NCBI GenBank assembly: GCA_016209035.1 | Contig: JACQWX010000035.1 | Span: 1 to 64,000 of the forward strand | From: Elusimicrobiota bacterium | GTDB lineage: Bacteria; Elusimicrobiota; Elusimicrobia; UBA1565; UBA9628 | Reading direction: 5' to 3' | Length of the DNA: 64,000 nt | Shown here: positions 1-7,108 of the stretch, piece after piece | How positions within the stretch are numbered: the stretch's first letter is position 1 | How the letters are laid out: each line of letters begins with the position of its first letter | Made by a program: the position numbers and the translations under genes | Notes under the pieces: model-generated | Seen by the model: the letters and a program-made list of their open reading frames with translations, nothing else | What the model was told of the DNA's origin: nothing | Database searches by the model: none

Positions 1-1
1 G

Positions 2-115
2 GGCATCGCGTACAGCCACATCACCGCCGTCCTGGTCAAGGCGCTCCATGAGCAGCAGGAGCAAATCGAGAAGCTCCAAGCCGAGGTCAAGCGTCTTGGA
101 CGCCGAACGCCATGA
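2..115 (+). CDS. C-terminal end of a phage-tail/surface protein with S74-type chaperone tail (partial)
   Basis: Only the last 37 codons are in the window, read in frame 2 from the left edge to the TGA at 113-115. The start GIAYSHITAVLVKAL followed by a charged helix (EQQEQIEKLQAEVKRL) is the usual ending of proteins with a peptidase S74 intramolecular chaperone domain, found in tail spikes, fibres and large bacterial surface proteins: a short amphipathic stretch, then a coiled coil that trimerises before self-cleavage. The catalytic part lies outside the window, so the family call rests on this tail alone. The next gene follows after about 45 bases. Confidence 0.55.
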   Translation, partial: GIAYSHITAVLVKALHEQQEQIEKLQAEVKRLGRRTP

Positions 116-148
116 AGCGGACTCCGTTGCCCTGGATCGCGTAACTGC

Positions 149-154
149 TATAAT
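149..154 (+). promoter_or_regulatory. TATAAT -10 box just before the HEPN gene
   Basis: A perfect TATAAT ends seven bases before the ATG at 162, so transcription would begin at or next to the start codon. No Shine-Dalgarno sequence precedes that ATG. One of several such sites in the window. Confidence 0.5.
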
Positions 155-161
155 CACCGTG

Positions 162-554
162 ATGGCCAAGCGATACAAGGATTGGTTGGCCCAGGCGGAA
201 AGCGACCTGGAACACGCCAGAAAATCCGTTCCCATGCGGGACTTCAACTGGGCATGCTTCGCGAGCCAGCAGGCGGCGGAGAAGGCGCTCAAGGCGATCT
301 ACGACTTCCTGGGAGGCGAGGGCTGGGGGCATTCGGTCGTCAAGCTGGTCAGAGAGCTTCCTTCCGAGCATGCCCCTGCCGCCGCGGGCCTTTTGGACAA
401 AGCCGCCTCGCTGGACAAGCTCTACATCCCGACGCGCTACCCGAACGGCTTCGCGATCGGCTCGGCCGCGGAGTACTACACGGAACAAGAGGCCCTGCAG
501 GCCATCGCCCATGCCGGGGATATTCTTTCCTTCGTCAAGTCCCAGATTCGCTGA
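162..554 (+). CDS. HEPN domain protein (toxin half of a HEPN/MNT pair)
   Basis: 130 residues. The protein is helical, with YKDWLAQAESDLEHA at the start and WACFASQQAAEKALKAI in the middle, the hallmark of small HEPN proteins that pair with minimal nucleotidyltransferases (MNT). In characterised pairs the HEPN protein is an RNase toxin and the MNT partner silences it by AMPylation or by binding; that function is family knowledge. The reading frame is open upstream to 48, but the ATG at 162 is chosen because it starts the domain and follows a perfect -10 box. The MNT gene overlaps its 3' end by 44 bases, indicating co-translation. Confidence 0.8.
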   Translation: MAKRYKDWLAQAESDLEHARKSVPMRDFNWACFASQQAAEKALKAIYDFLGGEGWGHSVVKLVRELPSEHAPAAAGLLDKAASLDKLYIPTRYPNGFAIGSAAEYYTEQEALQAIAHAGDILSFVKSQIR

Positions 555-879
555 CCCGGGCCGGACGGTCGCGGAGCTCAAGACGCTCTCTTCGGCTCTC
601 GGGGAGAGGAACGCGCTTATCGAGCGGATCTGCCTCTTCGGGTCCTACGCGGAAGGCAACGCCTGCGCCAGAAGCGACGCCGACGTCCTTGTCGTGCTCT
701 CGCGGGACCGCCGTCCCGTGCGCGAGAGGCTGGAGGAGTTCCTGCTCGCCTTCGCCGATGCGCCGGTCCCCGTGGACGTCCTTGTCTGCACGAGAAGCGA
801 ACTCGATGAGGCCCGGAAGGAAGGCAACCGTTTCATGAACCGCGCCGCGTCGGGGATAGACCTCTACCGTCGGGTCTAG
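511..879 (+). CDS. Minimal nucleotidyltransferase (MNT) antitoxin
   Basis: 122 residues from the ATG at 511. The nucleotidyltransferase signature is complete: GSY followed by DAD at the correct spacing (GS-x10-D-x-D, residues about 45-58), and a third acidic residue in VDVLV about 40 residues later. The C-terminus is short, as in stand-alone MNT proteins. It lies directly after and overlaps the HEPN gene, the standard order of HEPN/MNT toxin-antitoxin modules. Starting inside the HEPN gene is unusual but no other start codon exists in frame downstream before the catalytic motif. Confidence 0.78.
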   Translation: MPGIFFPSSSPRFADPGRTVAELKTLSSALGERNALIERICLFGSYAEGNACARSDADVLVVLSRDRRPVRERLEEFLLAFADAPVPVDVLVCTRSELDEARKEGNRFMNRAASGIDLYRRV

Positions 880-891
880 CTAGGTGGAAAA

Positions 892-1203
892 CTATAGCGG
901 CGGGCCGATCCGGCGGGAACATGCTGCTTTGCGGTACGCCACGTCATGGACCCCGAAGGCCAGGAAGCGGACGGCGTCCGCATGGATCGTATAGAGGATG
1001 CGGTAGGCGGCGCCTTGGAACCCGAAGTCATAGCCCCAGACATGGGCCAGGGAACCGTGCTTCTTGCGTCCGGTATGATACGGGGCTTGCAGGATCCTGG
1101 GGATATGGGTCTCCAGGAGCGCCCTGCCCAAGGGCTTGTTCTTCTTGGCCAGTTTGTAGAGGTCCTGGGCGGCCTTGGGATGGAACCTGGAACCCCAGGG
1201 CAT
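892..1203 (-). CDS. RelE/ParE-family toxin
   Basis: 103 residues with the RelE fold pattern: an N-terminal strand and basic helix (FHPKAAQDLYKLAKKNKPLG) and C-terminal strands AYRILYTIHADAVRFLAFGVHD, which form the active-site sheet of ribosome-dependent or free mRNA endonucleases of this family. It starts two bases after the stop of the upstream antitoxin on the minus strand, so the two form an operon with antitoxin first. The last dozen residues (KAACSRRIGPPL) extend beyond the usual family end and may not be functional. It converges with the MNT gene. Confidence 0.75.
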   Translation of the reverse strand: MPWGSRFHPKAAQDLYKLAKKNKPLGRALLETHIPRILQAPYHTGRKKHGSLAHVWGYDFGFQGAAYRILYTIHADAVRFLAFGVHDVAYRKAACSRRIGPPL

Positions 1204-1205
1204 CC

Positions 1206-1445
1206 CTAGGACCCGAGTTCTTTTTTCAACTGCGCGAGGTAGGTCGCCCCGTCCACGTCGGAGACCCGGTCCGCGAGGCGTCCGGCAAGGAGGACATCTT
1301 CGTCCTCACCGTTGAGGAGGAAGACAAGGCCCTTGTGGATGCTGCGCCTGAGGACCTCGGCCCTCTTGAGTTTGTACCTGCGGCTGAGAAGGCAGATGGC
1401 CTTGTAGTCCTCAGGGTCCAACCGGATGGTAGTGAGTGTCTTCAT
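1206..1445 (-). CDS. Small antitoxin, probably ribbon-helix-helix
   Basis: 79 residues from the ATG at 1445. The N-terminus MKTLTTIRLDPEDYKAI is a beta strand followed by a helix as in ribbon-helix-helix DNA-binding antitoxins, then RRYKLKRAEVLRRSI forms the second helix. The acidic C-terminal part (GEDEDVLLAGRLADRVSDVDG) would bind the partner toxin. A further ATG eight codons upstream exists, but the shorter form begins at the conserved strand. It precedes the RelE-type gene by two bases. The assignment is from pattern and context. Confidence 0.68.
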   Translation of the reverse strand: MKTLTTIRLDPEDYKAICLLSRRYKLKRAEVLRRSIHKGLVFLLNGEDEDVLLAGRLADRVSDVDGATYLAQLKKELGS

Positions 1446-1521
1446 TGTATTCTCTCTGTATTCTATCATGAGAAAGCAGGGGAGTCAAGTGCTGTGCCCG
1501 GCGACTGTGGGGCACGGGGGC

Positions 1522-1944
1522 TCAATCGGAGAGGACGGGCAGTCCCATGGACTTGAAATGGACGTCGAAGGTCGCCGTGGGGACGCGGTCGAGCACGGTC
1601 GTCACCGCGACGAAAGACATGCAGTCGCACCATGAGAGTTTCTTGTCCCGGCCAAGGCGCAGGAAGACCTCGGCGGTTTCCTCCCGCATCGAATCGTCGC
1701 ACGGGACCAAGTGGAGACCGGGCAAGACCCTCTGGAGGAACCCGGCCGCCTCTCTATAGCCGGCCTTGCGGCGCAGCAGGGTGACGGTCTCGCCGACCAC
1801 GTCCCAGGTGCACCAGAAGGCCGTGCCCGCGCGGGCCGAGCGCTGCGCCCAGCGGAGCGCCTGGACATGATGGAGGTCCCGCCGGTCCAGGCTGGCGAAG
1901 AAAAACGATGTGTCGCAAAAGACGCGTTCCGGCCAACCGTCCAT
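1522..1944 (-). CDS. PIN-domain RNase (VapC-like toxin)
   Basis: 140 residues. The acidic residues that bind the metal in PIN nucleases can all be seen: D in FCDTSFFFA near residue 10, E in VVGETVTLL near residue 50, D in SWCDCMSFVA near residue 106 and D in ATFDVHF near residue 125. The start codon overlaps the stop of the preceding gene (TGATG), typical of vapBC-style pairs in which the antitoxin is translated first. The substrate is unknown; related toxins cleave tRNA or rRNA. Confidence 0.82.
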   Translation of the reverse strand: MDGWPERVFCDTSFFFASLDRRDLHHVQALRWAQRSARAGTAFWCTWDVVGETVTLLRRKAGYREAAGFLQRVLPGLHLVPCDDSMREETAEVFLRLGRDKKLSWCDCMSFVAVTTVLDRVPTATFDVHFKSMGLPVLSD

Positions 1945-2204
1945 CAGTAGAGATGCCTGTCCACGTCTTCCGAAACCTTCATCCGGCCCCGCGCGCGCTT
2001 GCGGCCGGCGAGCGCCAGCAGCGCCCGGGCGGCCTCCCCCTTCTTGGCCACCAACGCCGGAGCCTTCAGCTCAGCCACCAGGCGCTTGCGCGAAAGAATG
2101 CGGAAGACGCGGTCCGGATGGCGCTCCAGATCGCGGATCAGGCCCGGCAGGAACTGCCGCGCCTGGGATACGTTGAACTCGAAGCGCCCGGGCTCTTGCC
2201 TCAT
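1944..2204 (-). CDS. Antitoxin partner of the PIN toxin
   Basis: 86 residues if started at the ATG at 2204. The sequence FEFNVSQARQFLPGLIRDLERHPDRVFRIL resembles the N-terminal DNA-binding part of Phd/YefM-type antitoxins, followed by a basic, helical C-terminus. The frame is also open to an ATG at 2237, but that start would place three TGTACA repeats inside the coding region; with the later ATG they lie upstream as a plausible autoregulatory operator. The stop overlaps the PIN start by one base. Confidence 0.65.
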   Translation of the reverse strand: MRQEPGRFEFNVSQARQFLPGLIRDLERHPDRVFRILSRKRLVAELKAPALVAKKGEAARALLALAGRKRARGRMKVSEDVDRHLY

Positions 2205-2208
2205 TTTA

Positions 2209-2232
2209 TGTACATATTGTACATTATGTACA
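2209..2232. promoter_or_regulatory. Triple TGTACA operator-like repeat
   Basis: Three copies of the palindrome TGTACA at 2209, 2218 and 2227, each exactly nine bases apart, immediately upstream of the antitoxin ATG at 2204. On the minus strand TACAAT within this block can serve as a -10 box. Regular spacing of a palindrome over the promoter of a toxin-antitoxin pair suggests binding by the antitoxin. This is inference from position. Confidence 0.5.
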
Positions 2233-2268
2233 TCCATAGCGCAAGGCCCCCAGGGCCAGGATGCCGGC

Positions 2269-3393
2269 TCAGGGAGGAGGGAGCCTCAGCCAGAAGGTGC
2301 TGCCCTCGCCGGGCGTGCTCTCGACGCTGACACTCCCGCCGTGGGCCTCGGCGATGCGCTTGACCAGGGCCAGGCCGAGCCCCAAGCCCCGCACCTTGCG
2401 GGTCATGAAGTCCGCGATCTGGTAGAAGGCGTCGAAGATGGTGAGGCGCTGGTCCAGGGGCACGCCTTCCCCGGTGTCCTTCACCGCGAACTCGACGCCC
2501 GTCGGGCCGCTCTGGACCACGACGTCCACGGTCCCGTTCTGCTTGTTGAACCGGATGGCGTTCAAGACCAGGTGCCGCAGGGCCTTGGAGAGCATCTCGC
2601 GGTCGGCCATGACGTGGACGGGCCCTTCGGCCATGAAGGCCGCGACCTTGATGCCGCGGGCCTTCCACTCGGGAGCGGTCTCCTCCACCACCTTCTGGAC
2701 CACGGGCGCGACCTCGACGTCGGTCTTCTCGATGTCGAGGCCGGGGTCCTGGATCTCGGCGAAGCTCACGATGTCCTCCACGACCTCGCGCAGGCGCCGG
2801 GCCCCGTCCGCGGCGGTCTTGAGCCTCTCGGCCGTGCAGACGGGGTCCCCCTGGTGCTTCTGCGCCATCTCGAGGCAGCCGAGGACCTGGGCCAGCGGGG
2901 TGCGCAGTTCGTGGCTCACGCGGCTGATGAAGCCTTCCTTGAGCTGCTCCATCCTCTTGAGCTCCTGGTAGGCGGCCTGGAGCTCCTCCCGGAGGTGCTT
3001 CTCGGTGGCGAGCTCCTCCTTGGTGGCGCGGGCCTCGGCGCAGCGCCGCACCACGGCCCTGAGCTCCTCCTTGGTGATGGGCTTGCGGATGTAGTCGTAA
3101 GCCCCTTCCTTGACCGCGGCGATGGCCGAGTCGAGCGTCGGCGCGCCGGTCATGAGGATGACGTCCGTGGAAGGGGAGCGAGCCTTGACGACGCGCAGGA
3201 GCTCCAGGCCGCTCATCCCGGGCATCATGAGGTCGGTGAGGACGATGTCGTAGTGCGCGGCGAGCTTGTCGAGGGCGTCGGCCCCCTTGGACGCCTCGTC
3301 GACGGGGTAGCCATCGGAACGGAGGATCTTGGCGCACAGGAACAGGAGGTCCTGGTCGTCGTCGACCACCAGGATGGTCTGGCTCCTCGGCAT
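2269..3393 (-). CDS. Hybrid receiver-histidine kinase
   Basis: 374 residues, no membrane segment. Residues 1-120 form a receiver domain (ILVVDDDQD acidic pocket, VLTDLMMPGMSG with the phosphorylated Asp, then the Lys of YIRKP). A coiled coil (about 125-150) leads to the HisKA dimerisation helix with FISRVSHELRTPLAQ, whose His is the autophosphorylation site, and then the ATPase domain: N box LRHLVLNAIRFN, G1 VKDTGEGVP, G2 GLGLGLALVKRI. A receiver in front of the kinase on a soluble protein means it probably relays a signal from another kinase. No cognate regulator is adjacent; the OmpR-type gene at 6264 is the nearest. The minus-strand neighbour is the toxin pair downstream. Confidence 0.9.
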   Translation of the reverse strand: MPRSQTILVVDDDQDLLFLCAKILRSDGYPVDEASKGADALDKLAAHYDIVLTDLMMPGMSGLELLRVVKARSPSTDVILMTGAPTLDSAIAAVKEGAYDYIRKPITKEELRAVVRRCAEARATKEELATEKHLREELQAAYQELKRMEQLKEGFISRVSHELRTPLAQVLGCLEMAQKHQGDPVCTAERLKTAADGARRLREVVEDIVSFAEIQDPGLDIEKTDVEVAPVVQKVVEETAPEWKARGIKVAAFMAEGPVHVMADREMLSKALRHLVLNAIRFNKQNGTVDVVVQSGPTGVEFAVKDTGEGVPLDQRLTIFDAFYQIADFMTRKVRGLGLGLALVKRIAEAHGGSVSVESTPGEGSTFWLRLPPP

Positions 3394-3439
3394 GGCACAT
3401 ATTTAACGCTCTTCGAGCGCGGAATGCAAGCCACTTTAC

Positions 3440-3445
3440 TATAAT
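3440..3445 (+). promoter_or_regulatory. TATAAT -10 box for the FAD oxidase gene
   Basis: A perfect TATAAT 20 bases before the ATG at 3466, giving a leader of roughly a dozen bases. No convincing -35 hexamer is visible. Confidence 0.45.
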
Positions 3446-3465
3446 GAGGGAGACTGACCCCATCC

Positions 3466-4884
3466 ATGATCTCCGACATCGGAAGGCTCCTCGGCCCGGC
3501 ACGGGTCCTCGAGGACGAGCCAGCCAGGCTCTCATCCGCGCGGGACTCCTGGCCTCAGGCCCTGGGCTGGACGCAGGAAGAGCTGCGCGGGCGCATGCCG
3601 GCGGCCGTGCTCAAGCCCCGCGACGATGGCGGCGTGTCCGCGGTTCTGGCCTGGGCTGCGGCTGAAGGCTTCTCCGTGGTGCCCCGCGGCGCCGGGTCCG
3701 GAGTCCTGGGCGCGGCCGTCCCGCAAGGGCCCAAGACCGTGGTCCTCGACCTCTCCGGCCTGACGGAGAGGTTCGAGATCGACGCTCGGCCGGGCCGTCC
3801 GGCCGTCGTGTGCGGCGCCGGCATGCTCGGCTCGGACCTGGAGGCCAGGCTCCAGGGCCGGGGCTGGTCCCTGATGCACTTCCCGCAGTCCATGGAGGAC
3901 TCCTCCGCCGGCGGCTGGATCGCGACCGACTCCTTCGGCCAGTTCTCCACGCGCTACGGCGGGGTCAAGGACCAGGCCCTCTGGGTCAAGGCGGCGCTGC
4001 CGGACGGGGGCTGGCGCACCGAGGAGGCCGCGCCCCATCTCGGGGCGGAGGGGACCCTCGGCGTCATCACGGAGGTGGCGCTGCGCGTGCGGCAAGCTGC
4101 CCGCTCGAGGAAGTTCCACGCCTTCCGGTTCAAGACCCTGGGATCTGCCCTGGACTTCGCGGCCGGCACCATGGCCCGGCCGGTCGCGCCGTCGGTCCTA
4201 AGGCTCTACTGCCCCACGGACGCGTTCTTCAACGGGCTGCGGCGGGGCCGGGGGACCGGGACCGCCTCATCGACCTGGATGGAGGCGGCCCAGTCCCTCA
4301 TGCTCAGGCGCACCCGCCTGTTATACGCCCTTTCACCCTTGGTCGGACGGCATTGGATCGCCATCGTCATCTATGAGGAAGAACCAGGTTTTGAGGGCAA
4401 CGCGCCCGCGCGGACGGCCGCGGGCGCGAGCATCGGCGAAGGCCCTGCGCTGCGGTGGTGGGAGCGGCGCTACCACCTGGACCGCGAACGGCTCGAGCGG
4501 GTGTTCCAGCGGGGCTGCTTCGCGGACACCCTCGACCTCTGGGCGCCCTGGGCCAAGCTGGCGGAGCTCCACCGAGCGGTGCTCTCGGCCCTGCGGCCCC
4601 ACGCCTTCGCTTTCTCGCACCTCTCCCATTTCGACCACCGCGGAGCCTGCCTCTACGTGACGCTGGCGGGGTCCGGCGCCCAGGACCACGCCGAGGCGTG
4701 GTCCTCCGCCATGGACGCGGCCGTGAGGACGGGAGGCTCGGTGAACCACCATCACGGGGTCGGCCTCGCCAAGCTGCCGTGGCTCCAGTGGGCCCGCGAT
4801 GCCGACTGGCGCGCCAGCTGGCGGGCCGAGAAGACCCGCCGCGACCCCAAGGGCATGCTCAACCCGGGCAAGCTATGCCAGTAG
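3466..4884 (+). CDS. FAD-linked oxidase similar to alkyldihydroxyacetonephosphate synthase
   Basis: 472 residues. The N-terminal half is a vanillyl-alcohol-oxidase type FAD domain (VVPRGAGSGVLGA, DLSGL, GWIATDSFGQFSTRYGG). The C-terminal half has the pair typical of alkyl-DHAP synthase: a DTLDLWAPWAKL segment and the motif GSVNHHHGVGLAKLPWL, then DPKGMLNPGKL. Alkyl-DHAP synthase swaps the acyl chain of acyl-DHAP for a fatty alcohol, the step that forms ether lipids. GlcD-like lactate or glycolate dehydrogenases share the fold, so the exact substrate is uncertain. The glycerophosphodiesterase start codon lies within its last codons, so both are co-translated, supporting a glycerolipid role. 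Confidence 0.72.
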   Translation: MISDIGRLLGPARVLEDEPARLSSARDSWPQALGWTQEELRGRMPAAVLKPRDDGGVSAVLAWAAAEGFSVVPRGAGSGVLGAAVPQGPKTVVLDLSGLTERFEIDARPGRPAVVCGAGMLGSDLEARLQGRGWSLMHFPQSMEDSSAGGWIATDSFGQFSTRYGGVKDQALWVKAALPDGGWRTEEAAPHLGAEGTLGVITEVALRVRQAARSRKFHAFRFKTLGSALDFAAGTMARPVAPSVLRLYCPTDAFFNGLRRGRGTGTASSTWMEAAQSLMLRRTRLLYALSPLVGRHWIAIVIYEEEPGFEGNAPARTAAGASIGEGPALRWWERRYHLDRERLERVFQRGCFADTLDLWAPWAKLAELHRAVLSALRPHAFAFSHLSHFDHRGACLYVTLAGSGAQDHAEAWSSAMDAAVRTGGSVNHHHGVGLAKLPWLQWARDADWRASWRAEKTRRDPKGMLNPGKLCQ

Positions 4885-5627
4885 GCTCCTTCAAGCTCTT
4901 CGCCCACCGCGGGGCCAGGATCATGGCCCCTGAGAACACCCTGGCCGCCATCGAGAACGCTCAAGCCGAGGGCGCCGACGGCATCGAGCTCGACGTGCAG
5001 TTGACCGCCGACGGCCAGCCTTTCCTCTTCCACGACAAGACCGGCGAGAGGGTCGCCGGGACGAAGGCCGAGCTCCGCACGCTCACCTGGAAGGAGATCA
5101 GGGACCTGAGGGCCTTCGGCAAGCATCCCATCCCCCACCTCGACGACGCCCTAGCCGCCATGGAAGGCTGGCGCGGGAGCCTTCTCTTCCTCGACCTCCA
5201 TCAGCGCTCCGAGGAGCTGGCGGTGGCCGTGGCCGGCTCCGTGTCCGCCTCTCCCGTGCGCGAGAGGACCTGCATCCTCGATTTCTACTCGAACCGCCGG
5301 TTCCTGACGCTGGCTGCGCGGGCCGCTCCGGACATCCAGATCGCGGTGATGCCGGGCTCTCCGTGGAACACGGACGCCTCGGCCGCCCTGGGCGCGGCGG
5401 CCCTGTGCCTCGGCTGGGACGGCCCCTTCACGAAGACGCTCTACAAGGCCGCCTGCCGGGTCTACGACGTCAGGCCCGCCTTGGAGCGTTGCCGGCAGAT
5501 GGGGCTGGGCTTGAGCGCAGGCGTCGCCAACACCCCGGAGGAGATCAGGTACTTCTTCAGCCAAGGGTTCGACGCCTTCTGGACGGACGACCTCAGGATG
5601 GCCCGGCTGGCGGCGCAGGCCCTCTGA
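4875..5627 (+). CDS. Glycerophosphodiester phosphodiesterase family protein
   Basis: 250 residues from ATG 4875, overlapping the oxidase stop by ten bases. The catalytic signature is clear: LFAHRGARIMAPENTLAAI (HRG and PENT motifs) with GIELDVQLTADGQPFLFHDKT supplying the E-x-D and HD metal and catalytic residues. The C-terminus ends in VFWTDDLRMA-type sequence usual for the family. No signal peptide is visible, so it is probably cytoplasmic. Such enzymes release glycerol-3-phosphate from deacylated phospholipids. Co-translation with the ether-lipid-type oxidase suggests a linked role in lipid head-group or backbone turnover. Confidence 0.85.
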   Translation: MPVGSFKLFAHRGARIMAPENTLAAIENAQAEGADGIELDVQLTADGQPFLFHDKTGERVAGTKAELRTLTWKEIRDLRAFGKHPIPHLDDALAAMEGWRGSLLFLDLHQRSEELAVAVAGSVSASPVRERTCILDFYSNRRFLTLAARAAPDIQIAVMPGSPWNTDASAALGAAALCLGWDGPFTKTLYKAACRVYDVRPALERCRQMGLGLSAGVANTPEEIRYFFSQGFDAFWTDDLRMARLAAQAL

Positions 5628-5644
5628 CGCCGCCTCGGCGTCAG

Positions 5645-5692
5645 AGGCGCCAGGCTTGAACCTTGTAGCTTGACCCTCTACGCCTGGCGCCT
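5645..5692. repeat. Inverted repeat of the AGGCGCCAGGC family
   Basis: AGGCGCCAGGC at 5645-5655 pairs perfectly with 5682-5692, with a 26-base spacer. It sits between convergent genes and could act as a bidirectional terminator. The same core recurs at 9842-9872, 13128-13166 and 42666-42687. Confidence 0.6.
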
Positions 5693-5706
5693 GGGCCAAA
5701 CCTGGA

Positions 5707-6264
5707 CTATAAAGCGTCGAGAGCCTCCAGCTTCCGCCAGCGATCGGGGTAGCGGGCCTTGAACCGCCGCAGGAGCGACTCGCGCAGAGCCTTCCAGGCG
5801 CCGGCCGCCTTGCCCAGCTTGCGCCGGTCGGAATCCCAGACTAGGAAGGCGTGGATGGCGCGGGCATCGCCCTCGCCGATGCCGCTGGACGACTTTGCGG
5901 CCATCCTGTCCACGCAGCGCTTCCAGATGTCCGCTTCGACCTGCCACACCCACGGCTCGCGGAAGAATTCGGGATGGTCGGCCTTGAGCGAGGAGACCGC
6001 CGCCTCCTTGTCCGGGAGGTTCTTGCCATCCGGTTCGGCGTACCGGTGGTGGAGAGCCCGCGCCGGCGTGTGGCAGGTTCCACAGCGGACGAGGGCCAGG
6101 CTGAAGCCTCCACGCAAGCCCTCCGGCATCCCCCCCGCCCCGCCCAGGGTCCGGGGGCCGAGGTCCGAAGGGAAAATCTCCCTGGCCGGGGCGGCGGGCC
6201 ATGCCGAAAGGCCGACCGCGACGAGGCCCGCGAGGAGCGCCGCCGGCTTTATGGCCGCGGACAT
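5707..6264 (-). CDS. Secreted c-type cytochrome-like protein with one CxxCH
   Basis: 185 residues. An N-terminal signal peptide (hydrophobic ALLAGLVAVGLSAWPAAPA, cleavage near AREI) precedes a single heme-binding motif CGTCH at about residue 63. Trp-rich and charged helices follow; the distal Met ligand is not certain. The start ATG at 6264 shares a base with the stop of the upstream response-regulator gene (a GTG one codon earlier is possible), so the two are translationally coupled. Monoheme periplasmic cytochromes carry electrons or sense redox state; the coupling hints at regulation but no partner oxidase is nearby. Confidence 0.7.
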   Translation of the reverse strand: MSAAIKPAALLAGLVAVGLSAWPAAPAREIFPSDLGPRTLGGAGGMPEGLRGGFSLALVRCGTCHTPARALHHRYAEPDGKNLPDKEAAVSSLKADHPEFFREPWVWQVEADIWKRCVDRMAAKSSSGIGEGDARAIHAFLVWDSDRRKLGKAAGAWKALRESLLRRFKARYPDRWRKLEALDAL

Positions 6265-6941
6265 CACCCTACCAGCTCGTAGCCGTCCGCCGCGGTCTGG
6301 ATGCGGCGGCCCTCCACGCGCCCAAAGTCCTCCCGCAGGCGCTGGACGGTCTTCTCAAGGGCGCTCACGCGCCCCGTGGCCCCCCACAGCGCGGCCAGGA
6401 TCTTCTCCTTGCGCACCGGCCCCGCGGCCTCGATGAGGAGCCTGAGCAGCGAGGCCTTCTGCGGGGAGAGCGTGGCCAGCAGCTTGTCTCCCACCCAGAC
6501 CGTCCGGTAGCGGATGTCGAGGCGCACGGCGCCTTTCTGCACCGTCTCGACGGCCTGGGTCTTGCCCGGGGACTTGGCCAGGACCCGCGCGGCCAGGCGG
6601 ATGAGCTCCCGCAGCTCGAAGGGCTTGCGCAGATACTCGACGGCGCCATGGGCCTTGATGGTCTCCTCGAGCATCCCGGGCTTGTCGGCATGGCCGGTGA
6701 CCACGATGACGGGGATGCGCCGGGCCACCGGATGGGCCGTCGCCTTCTTGAGCACCTCGACCCCGTTGAGCACGGGGAGCATCAGGTCGAGGATGACGAG
6801 GTCGGGATGGAGCGAGAGAATCTTCTCGTAGCCCTCCTGCCCGTTGAACGCATAGTGCGCCTCGTAGCCTTCCTTGAAGAACGCGAGGCTCATCAGTTCC
6901 ATCAGCGCGCCGTCGTCTTCTATCAGCAGGATCCGGGCCAT
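6264..6941 (-). CDS. Response regulator, receiver plus winged-helix-like output
   Basis: 225 residues. Receiver domain at 1-120: ILLIEDDGALMEL acidic pair, LVILDLMLPVLNG with the phosphoacceptor Asp, VVTGHADKP, and EYLRKPFELREL with the conserved Lys. The C-terminal 90 residues (KGAVRLDIRYRTVWVGDKLLATLSPQKASLLRLL, then a recognition helix region ALEKTVQRLREDFG and a final strand pair IQTAADGYELVG) follow the OmpR/PhoB winged-helix pattern but are shorter than usual. It is the first gene of an operon with the monoheme cytochrome. Confidence 0.85.
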   Translation of the reverse strand: MARILLIEDDGALMELMSLAFFKEGYEAHYAFNGQEGYEKILSLHPDLVILDLMLPVLNGVEVLKKATAHPVARRIPVIVVTGHADKPGMLEETIKAHGAVEYLRKPFELRELIRLAARVLAKSPGKTQAVETVQKGAVRLDIRYRTVWVGDKLLATLSPQKASLLRLLIEAAGPVRKEKILAALWGATGRVSALEKTVQRLREDFGRVEGRRIQTAADGYELVG

Positions 6942-7031
6942 GGCCTACTCTAGAAAATCTGGGTCGTTTACTCAAATTTTACCTACGGCCGTCCGCAGCA
7001 GCCGCGCTGACATGCCCTGACACCGAACAAC

Positions 7032-7059
7032 TTGATTAAACGCGGCAAAAGGGTATGCT
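7032..7059 (+). promoter_or_regulatory. Promoter of the MopE-repeat protein gene
   Basis: TTGATT at 7032-7037 and TATGCT at 7054-7059, separated by 16 bases, about 50 bases before the ATG at 7109. That ATG also has a strong GGGGAGG ribosome-binding site at 7096-7102. Confidence 0.5.
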
Positions 7060-7108
7060 TGTAGTAAGACCCAGTGGCGAGGCGTGCCGGAACCTGGGGA
7101 GGTATATT

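Noticed and set aside
1999..3444. Long plus-strand ORF of 481 codons opposite the kinase gene
   Set aside because: It mirrors the minus-strand receiver-kinase gene, whose motifs are all intact; long antisense frames are expected at this GC content.
5628..5706. Intrinsic terminator between the phosphodiesterase and cytochrome genes
   Set aside because: An inverted repeat is present but the spacer is long (26 bases) and no T run follows; recorded as a repeat instead.
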